A stretch of 64,000 nucleotides of DNA from Osmia lignaria lignaria (lineage: Eukaryota > Arthropoda > Insecta > Hymenoptera > Megachilidae), in contig NW_027478165.1 in assembly GCF_051020975.1 (NCBI RefSeq), positions 10,276,001-10,340,000 on the forward strand, in the 5' to 3' direction. Below, piece by piece: positions 39,096 through 51,005 of the stretch. Under the pieces are notes generated by a model. That model ran no database searches. It was not told the origin of the DNA and worked only from the letters and a program-made list of their open reading frames with translations. A program made the position numbers and the translations under genes. Numbering within the stretch: position 1 is the first letter of the stretch; every line of letters starts with the position of its first letter.

Positions 39096-40705
39096 GATCA
39101 GATGCGTAGTTCTCGAGATATATCAAGATATTTAAAAGTTCCGAAGCCGCACCAACATAATAGAGATACAGAAACACCGTGGCCCCTTTCTTTGAGATAA
39201 CTCTGCACTATTGCGAGCTGTAAATGCCACTTCCAGCTTAGCTGTGCAGAAGAAGAACAACAAGAAGTAGACATATCTCGAAATATGTCTGTCAGGCCCC
39301 TTCCCCTGAGATATATCTGCAAATATCTCGGAAACGAAGCGAGCTATGGCAAAATGTTAAGAGACCTTTTTTGTAGAGAATTATGTTGCCTACAATTTAT
39401 GTTCTATGATATTTTTTGATCAGAAGCGTAGTTTTCGAGATATATCGAGATATTTAAAAGTTCCAAAGCCGCACCAACATAATAGAGATACAGAAACACC
39501 GTGGCCCCTTTCTTTGAGATAACTCTGCACTAGTGCGAGCCGCCAATGCCACTTCCAGCTTAGCTGTGCAGAAGAAGAACAACAAGAAGAAGAAATATCT
39601 CGAAATATGTCCGTCAGGCCCCTTCCCTTGAGATAAATCTGCAAATATCTCGGAAACGAAGAGAGCTATGGCAAAATGTTAAGAGACCTTTTTTGTAGAG
39701 AATTAAGTTTCCTACTTTTTATGTTCTATGATATTTTTTGATCTGATGCGTAGTTCTCGAGATATATCAAGATATTTAAAAGTTCCGAAGCCGCACCAAC
39801 ATAATAGAGATACAGAAACACCGTGGCCCCTTTCTTTGAGATAACTCTGCACTATTGCGAGCTGTAAATGCCACTTCCAGCTTAGCTGTGCAGAAGAAGA
39901 ACAACAAGAAGAAGAAATATCTCGAAATATGTCCGTCAGGCCCCTTCCCTTGAGATATATCTGCAAATATCTCGGAAACGAAGCGAGCTATGGCAAAATG
40001 TTAAGAGACCTTTTTTGTAGAGAATTATGTTTCCTACAATTTATGTTCTATGATATTTTTTGATCAGAAGCGTAGTTTTCGAGATATATCGAGATATTTA
40101 AAAGTTCCGAAGCCGCACCAACATAATAGAGATACAGAAACACCGTGGCCCCATTCGTTGAGATAACTCTGCACTAGTGCGAGCCGCAAATGCCACTTCC
40201 AGCTTAGCTGTGCAGAAGAAGAACAACAAGAAGAAGAAATATCTCGAAATATGTCCGTCAGGCCCCTTCCCTTGAGATAAATCTGCAAATATCTCGGAAA
40301 CGAAGCGAGCTATGGCCAATTGTTAAGAGACCTTTTTTGTAGAGAATTAAGTTTCCTACTTTTTATGTTCTATGATATTTTTTGATCAGATGCGTAGTTC
40401 TCGAGATATATCAAGATATTTAAAAGTTCCGAAGCCGCACCAACATAATAGAGATACAGAAACACCGTGGCCCCTTTCTTTGAGATAACTCTGCACTATT
40501 GCGAGCTGTAAATGCCACTTCCAGCTTAGCTGTGCAGAAGAAGAACAACAAGAAGAAGAAATATCTCGAAATATGTCCGTCAGGCCCCTTCCCTTGAGAT
40601 ATATCTGCAAATATCTCGGAAACGAAGCGAGCTATGGCAAAATGTTAAGAGACCTTTTTTGTAGAGAATTATGTTTCGTACAATTTATGTTCTATGATAT
40701 TTTTT
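39096..40705 (+). repeat. Segment related to the 41-46 kb hexamer (offset 3541 bp)
   Basis: Monomers 39096, 39418, 39740 and 40062 correspond to 42637, 42959, 43281 and 43603. Shared markers include GACATATCTCG with CCCCTGAGATATATC, CCGCCAATGCC with AAGTTCCAAAGCC, GATCTGATGCG, and CCATTCGTTGAG with ATGGCCAATTG. The offset of 3541 bp equals 11 x 322 minus 1, the missing base being the one lost in the 321-bp monomer of the hexamer. 39096 also has AAGTAGACATATC and GTCTGTCAGG. Confidence 0.8.
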
Positions 40706-41027
40706 GGTGAGAAGCATAGTTCTCAAGATATATCAAGATATTTAAAAGTTCCGAAGCCGCACCAACATAATAGAGATACAGAAACACCGTGGCCCCTTTC
40801 TTACAGATAACTCTGCACTATTGCGAGCTGCAAATGCCACTTCCAGCTTAGCTGTGCAGAGGAAGAACAACAAGGAGAAGAAATATCTCGAAATATGTCC
40901 GTCAGGCCAGTTCCTTTGAGCTGAATCTGCAAATATCTCGGAAACGAAGCGAGCTATGGCAAAATGTTAAGAGACCTTTTTTGTAGAGAATTATGTTTCC
41001 TACAATTTATGTTCTATGATATTTTTC
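40706..41027 (+). repeat. Divergent type C monomer lacking TGATCA and CTCGAG
   Basis: This copy has TTTTTTGGTGAGAAGC in place of the TGATCA box and CTCAAG in place of CTCGAG, plus CTTACAGATAAC and CAAGGAGAAG. It sits at the left border of the three-copy hexamer. The loss of two otherwise common boxes makes it one of the most divergent monomers in the window. Its right end carries TTTTTCGATCAG, as in the hexamer. Confidence 0.85.
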
Positions 41028-44000
41028 GATCAGAAGCGTAGTTTTCGAGATATATCGAGATATTTAAAAGTTCCAAAGCCGCACCAACATAATAGAGATA
41101 CAGGAACACCGTGGCCCCTTTCTTTGAGATAACTCTGCACTAGTGCGAGCCGCCAATGCCACTTCCAGCTTAGCTGTGCAGAAGAAGAACAACAAGAAGA
41201 AGAAATATCTCGAAATATGTCCGTCAGGCCCCTTCCCTTGAGATACATCTGCAAATATCTCGGAAACGAAGAGAGCTATGGCAAAATGTTAAGAGACCTT
41301 TTTTGTAGAGAATTAAGTTTCCTACTTTTTATGTTCTATGATATTTTTTGATCTGATGCGTAGTTCTCGAGATATATCAAGATATTTAAAAGTTCCGAAG
41401 CCGCACCAACATAATAGAGATACAGAAACACCGTGGCCCCTTTCTTTGAGATAACTCTGCACTATTGCGAGCTGTAAATGCCACTTCCAGCTTAGCTGTG
41501 CAGAAGAAGAACAACAAGAAGAAGAAATATCTCGAAATATGTCCGTCAGGGCCCTTCCCTTGAGATATATCTGCAAATATCTCGGAAACGAAGCGAGCTA
41601 TGGCAAAATGTTAAGAGACCTTTTTTGTAGAGAATTATGTTTCCTACTTTTTATGTTCTATGATATTTTTTGATCAGACGCGTAGCTCTCGAGATATATC
41701 AAGATATTTAAAAGTTCCGAAGCCGCACCAACATAATAGAGATACAGAAACACCGTGGCCCCATTCGTTGAGACAACTCTGCACTAGTGCGAGCCGCAAA
41801 TGCCACTTCCAGCTTAGCTGTGCAGAAGAAGAACAACAAGAAGAAGAAATATCTCGAAATATGTCCGTCAGGCCCCTTCCCTTGAGATAAATCTGCAAAT
41901 ATCTCGGAAACGAAGCGAGCTATGGCCAATTGTTAAGAGACCTTTTTTGTAGAGAATTAAGTTTCCTACTTTTTATGTTCTATGATATTTTTTGATCAGA
42001 TGCGTAGTTCTCGAGATATATCAAGATATTTAAAAGTTCCGAAGCCGCACCAACATAATAGAGATACAGAAACACCGTGGCCCCATTCTTTGAGATAACT
42101 CTGCACTAGTGCGAGCCGCAAATGCCACTTCCAGCTTAGCTGTGCAGAAGAAGAACAACAAGAAGAAGAACTATCTCGAAATATGTCCGTCAGGCCACTT
42201 CCCTTGAGATAAATCTGCAAATATCTCGGAAACGAAGCGAGCTATGGCAAAATGTTAAGAGACCTTTTTTGTATGGAATTATGTTTCCTACTTTTTATGT
42301 TCTATGATATTTTTTGATCAGATGCGTAGTTCTCGAGATATATCAAGATATTTAAAAGTACCGAAGCCGCACCAACATAATAGAGATACAGAAACACCGT
42401 GGCCCCTTTCTTTGAGATAACTCTGCACTATTGCGAGCTGCAAATGCCACTTCCAGCTTAGCGTGCAGAAGAAGAACAACAAGAAGAAGAAATATCTCGA
42501 AATATGTCCGTTAGGCCCCTTCCCTTGAGATAAATCTGCAATTATCTTGGAAACGAAGCGAGCTATGGCAAAATGTTAAGAGACCTTTTTTGTAGAGAAT
42601 TAAGTTTCCTACTTTTTATGTTCTATGATATTTTTTGATCAGATGCGTAGTTCTCGAGATATATCAAGATATTTAAAAGTTCCGAAGCCGCACCAACATA
42701 ATAGAGATACAGAAACACCGTGGCCCCTTTCTTTGAGATAACTCTGCACTATTGCGAGCTGTAAATGCCACTTCCAGCTTAGCTGTGCAGAAGAAGAACA
42801 ACAAGAAGAAGACATATCTCGAAATATGTCCGTCAGGCCCCTTCCCCTGAGATATATCTGCAAATATCTTGGAAACGAAGCGAGCTATGGCAAAATGTTA
42901 AGAGACCTTTTTTGTAGAGAATTATGTTTCCTACAATTTATGTTCTATGATATTTTTCGATCAGAAGCGTAGTTTTCGAGATATATCGAGATATTTAAAA
43001 GTTCCAAAGCCGCACCAACATAATAGAGATACAGGAACACCGTGGCCCCTTTCTTTGAGATAACTCTGCACTAGTGCGAGCCGCCAATGCCACTTCCAGC
43101 TTAGCTGTGCAGAAGAAGAACAACAAGAAGAAGAAATATCTCGAAATATGTCCGTCAGGCCCCTTCCCTTGAGATACATCTGCAAATATCTCGGAAACGA
43201 AGAGAGCTATGGCAAAATGTTAAGAGACCTTTTTTGTAGAGAATTAAGTTTCCTACTTTTTATGTTCTATGATATTTTTTGATCTGATGCGTAGTTCTCG
43301 AGATATATCAAGATATTTAAAAGTTCCGAAGCCGCACCAACATAATAGAGATACAGAAACACCGTGGCCCCTTTCTTTGAGATAACTCTGCACTATTGCG
43401 AGCTGTAAATGCCACTTCCAGCTTAGCTGTGCAGAAGAAGAACAACAAGAAGAAGAAATATCTCGAAATATGTCCGTCAGGGCCCTTCCCTTGAGATATA
43501 TCTGCAAATATCTCGGAAACGAAGCGAGCTATGGCAAAATGTTAAGAGACCTTTTTTGTAGAGAATTATGTTTCCTACTTTTTATGCTCTATGATATTTT
43601 TTGATCAGACGCGTAGCTCTCGAGATATATCAAGATATTTAAAAGTTCCGAAGCCGCACCAACATAATAGAGATACAGAAACACCGTGGCCCCATTCGTT
43701 GAGATAACTCTGCACTAGTGCGAGCCGCAAATGCCACTTCCAGCTTAGCTGTGCAGAAGAAGAACAACAAGAAGAAGAAATATCTCGAAATATGTCCGTC
43801 AGGCCCCTTCCCTTGAGATAAATCTGCAAATATCTCGGAAACGAAGCGAGCTATGGCCAATTGTTAAGAGACCTTTTTTGTAGAGAATTAAGTTTCCTAC
43901 TTTTTATGTTCTATGATATTTTTTGATCAGATGCGTAGTTCTCGAGATATATCAAGATATTTAAAAGTTCCGAAGCCGCACCAACATAATAGAGATACAG

Positions 44001-46340
44001 AAACACCGTGGCCCCATTCTTTGAGATAACTCTGCACTAGTGCGAGCCGCAAATGCCACTTCCAGCTTAGCTGTGCAGAAGAAGAACAACAAGAAGAAGA
44101 ACTATCTCGAAATATGTCCGTCAGGCCACTTCCCTTGAGATAAATCTGCAAATATCTCGGAAACGAAGCGAGCTATGGCAAAATGTTAAGAGACCTTTTT
44201 TGTATGGAATTATGTTTCCTACTTTTTATGTTCTATGATATTTTTTGATCAGATGCGTAGTTCTCGAGATATATCAAGATATTTAAAAGTACCGAAGCCG
44301 CACCAACATAATAGAGATACAGAAACACCGTGGCCCCTTTCTTTGAGATAACTCTGCACTATTGCGAGCTGCAAATGCCACTTCCAGCTTAGCGTGCAGA
44401 AGAAGAACAACAAGAAGAAGAAATATCTCGAAATATGTCCGTTAGGCCCCTTCCCTTGAGATAAATCTGCAATTATCTTGGAAACGAAGCGAGCTATGGC
44501 AAAATGTTAAGAGACCTTTTTTGTAGAGAATTAAGTTTCCTACTTTTTATGTTCTATGATATTTTTTGATCAGATGCGTAGTTCTCGAGATATATCAAGA
44601 TATTTAAAAGTTCCGAAGCCGCACCAACATAATAGAGATACAGAAACACCGTGGCCCCTTTCTTTGAGATAACTCTGCACTATTGCGAGCTGTAAATGCC
44701 ACTTCCAGCTTAGCTGTGCAGAAGAAGAACAACAAGAAGAAGACATATCTCGAAATATGTCCGTCAGGCCCCTTCCCCTGAGATATATCTGCAAATATCT
44801 TGGAAACGAAGCGAGCTATGGCAAAATGTTAAGAGACCTTTTTTGTAGAGAATTATGTTTCCTACAATTTATGTTCTATGATATTTTTCGATCAGAAGCG
44901 TAGTTTTCGAGATATATCGAGATATTTAAAAGTTCCAAAGCCGCACCAACATAATAGAGATACAGGAACACCGTGGCCCCTTTCTTTGAGATAACTCTGC
45001 ACTAGTGCGAGCCGCCAATGCCACTTCCAGCTTAGCTGTGCAGAAGAAGAACAACAAGAAGAAGAAATATCTCGAAATATGTCCGTCAGGCCCCTTCCCT
45101 TGAGATACATCTGCAAATATCTCGGAAACGAAGAGAGCTATGGCAAAATGTTAAGAGACCTTTTTTGTAGAGAATTAAGTTTCCTACTTTTTATGTTCTA
45201 TGATATTTTTTGATCTGATGCGTAGTTCTCGAGATATATCAAGATATTTAAAAGTTCCGAAGCCGCACCAACATAATAGAGATACAGAAACACCGTGGCC
45301 CCTTTCTTTGAGATAACTCTGCACTATTGCGAGCTGTAAATGCCACTTCCAGCTTAGCTGTGCAGAAGAAGAACAACAAGAAGAAGAAATATCTCGAAAT
45401 ATGTCCGTCAGGGCCCTTCCCTTGAGATATATCTGCAAATATCTCGGAAACGAAGCGAGCTATGGCAAAATGTTAAGAGACCTTTTTTGTAGAGAATTAT
45501 GTTTCCTACTTTTTATGTTCTATGATATTTTTTGATCAGACGCGTAGCTCTCGAGATATATCAAGATATTTAAAAGTTCCGAAGCCGCACCAACATAATA
45601 GAGATACAGAAACACCGTGGCCCCATTCGTTGAGATAACTCTGCACTAGTGCGAGCCGCAAATGCCACTTCCAGCTTAGCTGTGCAGAAGAAGAACAACA
45701 AGAAGAAGAAATATCTCGAAATATGTCCGTCAGGCCCCTTCCCTTGAGATAAATCTGCAAATATCTCGGAAACGAAGCGAGCAATGGCCAATTGTTAAGA
45801 GACCTTTTTTGTAGAGAATTAAGTTTCCTACTTTTTATGTTCTATGATATTTTTTGATCAGATGCGTAGTTCTCGAGATATATCAAGATATTTAAAAGTT
45901 CCGAAGCCGCACCAACATAATAGAGATACAGAAACACCGTGGCCCCATTCTTTGAGATAACTCTGCACTAGTGCGAGCCGCAAATGCCACTTCCAGCTTA
46001 GCTGTGCAGAAGAAGAACAACAAGAAGAAGAACTATCTCGAAATATGTCCGTCAGGCCACTTCCCTTGAGATAAATCTGCAAATATCTCGGAAACGAAGC
46101 GAGCTATGGCAAAATGTTAAGAGACCTTTTTTGTATGGAATTATGTTTCCTACTTTTTATGTTCTATGATATTTTTTGATCAGATGCGTAGTTCTCGAGA
46201 TATATCAAGATATTTAAAAGTACCGAAGCCGCACCAACATAATAGAGATACAGAAACACCGTGGCCCCTTTCTTTGAGATAACTCTGCAGTATTGCGAGC
46301 TGCAAATGCCACTTCCAGCTTAGCGTGCAGAAGAAGAACA
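41028..46340 (+). repeat. Hexameric HOR, 1931 bp unit, about 2.75 copies
   Basis: Units start at 41028, 42959 and 44890. Monomer order in each unit is: CAGGAACACC with CCGCCAATGCC and GATACATCTGC; GATCTGATGC with GTCAGGGCCC; GACGCGTAGCTC with CCATTCGTTGAG and GGCCAATTG; GAACTATCTCG with GGCCACTTCC and TATGGAATTATG; a 321-bp monomer with GTACCGAAGCC and CTTAGCGTGC; GACATATCTCG with ATATCTTGG. The unit is 6 x 322 minus 1. Few differences are visible (GAGACAAC at 41772, ATGCTCTATG at 43585, GCAATGGCC at 45781). The third copy loses the pattern after about 46340. Confidence 0.92.
42316..42636 (+). repeat. 321-bp monomer with CTTAGCGTGC (1-bp deletion)
   Basis: One T is missing from CTTAGCTGTGC near 42464. 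The identical deletion is present near 44395, 46326 and 47613. The first three are in register within the 1931-bp HOR. The fourth (monomer 47465) lies 1287 bp beyond the third and shares GTACCG and GAAATGTGTCC with it, so it was copied after the third unit diverged. Confidence 0.92.
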
Positions 46341-48429
46341 ACAAGAAGAAGAAATATCTCGAAATGTGTCCGTCAGGCCCCTTCCCTTGAGATAAATCTG
46401 CAAATATCTCGGAAACGAAGAGAGCTATGGCAAAATGTTAAGAGACCTTTTTTGTAGAGAATTAAGTTTCCTACTTTTTATGTTCTATGATATTTTTTGA
46501 TCAGATGCGTAGTTCTCGAGATATATCAAGATATTTAAAAGTTCCGAAGCCGCACCAACATAATAGAGATACAGAAACACCGTGGCCCCTTTCTTTGAGA
46601 TAACTCTGCACTATTGCGAGCTGTAAATGCCATTTCCAGCTTAGCTGTGCAGAAGAAGAACAACAAGAAGAAGAAATATCTCGAAATATGTCCGTCAGGC
46701 CCCTTCCCTTGAGATATATCTGCAAATATCTCGGAAACGAAGCGAGCTATGGCAAAATGTTAAGAGACCTTTTTTGTAGAGAATTATGTTTCGTACAATT
46801 TATGTTCTATGATATTTTTTGGTCAGAAGCGTAGTTTTCGAGATACATCGAGATATTTAAAAGTTCCAAAGCCGCACCAACATAATAGAGATACAGAAAC
46901 ACCGTGGCCCCTTTCTTTGAGATAACTCTGCACTAGTGCGAGCCGCAAATGCCACTTCCAGCTTAGCTGTGCAGAAGAAGAACAACAAGAAGAAGAAATA
47001 TCTCGAAATATGTCCGTCAGGCCCCTTCCCTTGAGATAAATCTGCAAATATCTCGGAAACGAAGGGAGCTATGGCAAAATGTTGAGAGACCTTTTTTGTA
47101 GAGAATTAAGTTTCCTACGTTTTACGTTCTATGATATTTTTTGATCAGATGCGTAGTTCTCGAGATATATCAAGATATTTAAAAGTTCCGAAGCCGCACC
47201 AACATAATAGAGATACAGAAACACCGTGGCCCCTTTCTTTGAGATAACTCTGCACTATTGCGAGCTGCAAATGCCACTTCCAGCTTAGCTGTGCAGAAGA
47301 AGAACAACAAGAAGAAGAAATATCTCGAAATATGTCCGACAGGCCACTTCCCTTGAGATAAATCTGCAAATATCTCGGAAACGAAGCGAGCTATGGCAAA
47401 ATGTTAAGAGACCTTTTTTGTATGGAATTATGTTTCCTACTTTTTATGTTCTATGATATTTTTTGATCAGATGCGTAGTTCTCGAGATATATCAAGATAT
47501 TTAAAAGTACCGAAGCCGCACCAACATAATAGAGATACAGAAACACCGTGGCCCCTTTCTTTGAGATAACTCTGCACTATTGCGAGCTGCAAATGCCACT
47601 TCCAGCTTAGCGTGCAGAAGAAGAACAACAAGAAGAAGAAATATCTCGAAATGTGTCCGTCAGGCCCCTTCCCTTGAGATAAATCTGCAAATATCTCGGA
47701 AACGAATCGAGCTATGGCAAAATGTTGAGAGACCTTTTTTGTAGAGAATTAAGTTTCCTACTTTTTATGTTCTATGATATTTTTTGATCTGATGCGTAGT
47801 TCTCGAGATATATCAAGATATTTAAAAGTTCCGAAGCCGCACCAACATAATAGAGATACAGAAACACCGTGGCCCCTTTCTTTGAGATAACTCTGCACTA
47901 TTGCGAGCCGCAAATGCCACTTCCAGCTTAGCTGTGCAGAAGAAGAACAACAAGAAGAAGAAATATCTCGAAATATGTCCGTCAGGCCCCTTCTCTTGAG
48001 ATAAATCTGCAAATATCTCGGAAACGAAGCGAGCTATGGCAAAATGTTGAGAGACCTTTTTTGTAGGGAATTAAGTTTCCTACTTTTTATGTTCTATGAT
48101 ATTTTTTGATCTGATGCGTAGTTCTCGAGATATATCAAGATATTTAAAAGTTCCGAAGCCGCACCAACATAATAGAGATACAGAAACACCGTGGCCCCTT
48201 TCTTTGAGATAACTCTGCACTATTGCGAGCTGTAAATGCCACTTCCAGCTTAGCTGTGCAGAAGAAGAACAACAAGAAGAAGACATATCTCGAAATATGT
48301 CCGTCAGGCCCCTTCCCTTGAGATAAATCTGCAAATATCTCGGAAACGAAGCGAGCTATGGCAAAATGTTGAGAGACCTTTTTTGTAGAGAATTAAGTTT
48401 CCTACGTTTTATGTTCTATGATATTTTTT
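46341..48429 (+). repeat. Satellite monomers between the hexamer and the 966-bp triplet
   Basis: Monomers at 46499, 46821, 47143, 47465 (321 bp), 47786 and 48108. 46821 has TTTTGGTCAG in place of TGATCAG. 47143 has GTCCGACAGGCC. 47465 duplicates 46178. 47786 and 48108 are adjacent relatives sharing GATCTGATGC and GTTGAGAGACC, a variant that continues into the triplet HOR on the right. Confidence 0.8.
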
Positions 48430-50920
48430 GATCAGATGCGTAGTTCTCGAGATATATCAAGATATTTAAAAGTTCCGAAGCCGCACCAACATAATAGAGA
48501 TACAGAAACACCGTGGCCCCTTTCTTTGAGATAACTCTGCACTATTGCGAGCTGCAAATGCCACTTCCAGCTTAGCTGTGCAGAAGAAGAACATCAAGAA
48601 GAAGAAATATCTCGAAATATGTCCGTCAGGCCCCTTCCCTTGAGATAAATCTGCAAATATCTCGGAAACGAAGAGAGCTATGGCAAAATGTTAAGAGACC
48701 CTTTTTGTAGAGAATTATGTTTCCTACAATTTATGTTCTATGATATTTTTTGATCAGAAGCGTAGTTTTCGAGATATATCGAGATATTTAAAAGTTCCAA
48801 AGCCGCACCAACATAATAGAGATACAGAAACACCGTGGCCCCTTTCTTTGAGATAACTCTGCACTATTGCGAGCTGCAAATGCCACTTCCAGCTTAGCTG
48901 TGCAGAGGAAGAACAACAAGAAGAAGAAATATCTCGAAATATGTCCGTCAGGCCCCTTCCCTTGAGATAAATCTGCAAATATCTCGGAAACGAAGCGAGC
49001 TATGGCAAAATGTTGAGAGACCTTTTTTGTAGAGAATTAAGTTTCCTACGTTTTACGTTCTATGATATTTTTTGATCAGATGCGTAGTTCTCGAGATATA
49101 TCAAGATATTTAAAAGTTCCGAAGCCGCACCAACATAATAGAGATACAGAAACACCGTGGCCCCTTTCTTTGAGATAACTCTGCACTATTGCGAGCTGCA
49201 AATGCCACTTCCACCTTAGCTGTGCAGAAGAAGAACATCAAGAAGAAGAAATATCTCGAAATATGTCCGTCAGGCCCCTTCCCTTGAGATAAATCTGCAA
49301 ATATCTCGGAAACGAAGCGAGCTATGGCAAAATGTTGAGAGACCTTTTTTGTAGAGAATTAAGTTTCCTACGTTTTATGTTCTATGATATTTTTTGATCA
49401 GATGCGTAGTTCTCGAGATATATCAAGATATTTAAAAGTTCCGAAGCCGCACCAACATAATAGAGATACAGAAACACCGTGGCCCCTTTCTTTGAGATAA
49501 CTCTGCACTATTGCGAGCTGCAAATGCCACTTCCAGCTTAGCTGTGCAGAAGAAGAACATCAAGAAGAAGAAATATCTCGAAATATGTCCGTCAGGCCCC
49601 TTCCCTTGAGATAAATCTGCAAATATCTCGGAAACGAAGAGAGCTATGGCAAAATGTTAAGAGACCCTTTTTGTAGAGAATTATGTTTCCTACAATTTAT
49701 GTTCTATGATATTTTTTGATCAGAAGCGTAGTTTTCGAGATATATCGAGATATTTAAAAGTTCCAAAGCCGCACCAACATAATAGAGATACAGAAACACC
49801 GTGGCCCCTTTCTTTGAGATAACTCTGCACTATTGCGAGCTGCAAATGCCACTTCCAGCTTAGCTGTGCAGAGGAAGAACAACAAGAAGAAGAAATATCT
49901 CGAAATATGTCCGTCAGGCCCCTTCCCTTGAGATAAATCTGCAAATATCTCGGAAACGAAGCGAGCTATGGCAAAATGTTGAGAGACCTTTTTTGTAGAG
50001 AATTAAGTTTCCTACGTTTTACGTTCTATGATATTTTTTGATCAGATGCGTAGTTCTCGAGATATATCAAGATATTTAAAAGTTCCGAAGCCGCACCAAC
50101 ATAATAGAGATACAGAAACACCGTGGCCCCTTTCTTTGAGATAACTCTGCACTATTGCGAGCTGCAAATGCCACTTCCACCTTAGCTGTGCAGAAGAAGA
50201 ACATCAAGAAGAAGAAATATCTCGAAATATGTCCGTCAGGCCCCTTCCCTTGAGATAAATCTGCAAATATCTCGGAAACGAAGCGAGCTATGGCAAAATG
50301 TTGAGAGACCTTTTTTGTAGAGAATTAAGTTTCCTACGTTTTATGTTCTATGATATTTTTTGATCAGATGCGTAGTTCTCGAGATATATCAAGATATTTA
50401 AAAGTTCCGAAGCCGCACCAACATAATAGAGATACAGAAACACCGTGGCCCCTTTCTTTGAGATAACTCTGCACTATTGCGAGCTGCAAATGCCACTTCC
50501 AGCTTAGCTGTGCAGAAGAAGAACATCAAGAAGAAGAAATATCTCGAAATATGTCCGTCAGGCCCCTTCCCTTGAGATAAATCTGCAAATATCTCGGAAA
50601 CGAAGAGAGCTATGGCAAAATGTTAAGAGACCCTTTTTGTAGAGAATTATGTTTCCTACAATTTATGTTCTATGATATTTTTTGATCAGAAGCGTAGTTT
50701 TCGAGATATATCAAGATATTTAAAAGTTCCAAAGCCGCACCAACATAATAGAGATACAGAAACACCGTGGCCCCTTTCTTTGAGATAACTCTGCACTATT
50801 GCGAGCTGCAAATGCCACTTCCAGCTTAGCTGTGCAGAGGAAGAACAACAAGAAGAAGAAATATCTCGAAATATGTCCGTCAGGCCCCTTCCCTTGAGAT
50901 AAATCTGCAAATATCTCGGA
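48430..50920 (+). repeat. Triplet HOR, 966 bp unit, about 2.6 copies
   Basis: Unit starts are 48430, 49396 and 50362. Monomer 1 has GAACATCAAG, GAAGAGAGC and GACCCTTTTTG. Monomer 2 is B/A with TTCCAAAGCC and GCAGAGGAAG. Monomer 3 has CTACGTTTTACG upstream, CCACCTTAGC and GAACATCAAG. Copies one and two show no difference by eye. The third differs at ATCAAGATATTT (50711) and ends near 50920. GAACATCAAG puts a TGA stop in the minus-strand frame of two monomers per unit. Confidence 0.9.
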
Positions 50921-51005
50921 AACGAAGAGAGCTATGGCAAAATGTTAAGAGACCTTTTGTGTAGAGAATTAAGTTTCCTACTTTTTATGTTCTATGATAT
51001 TTTTT

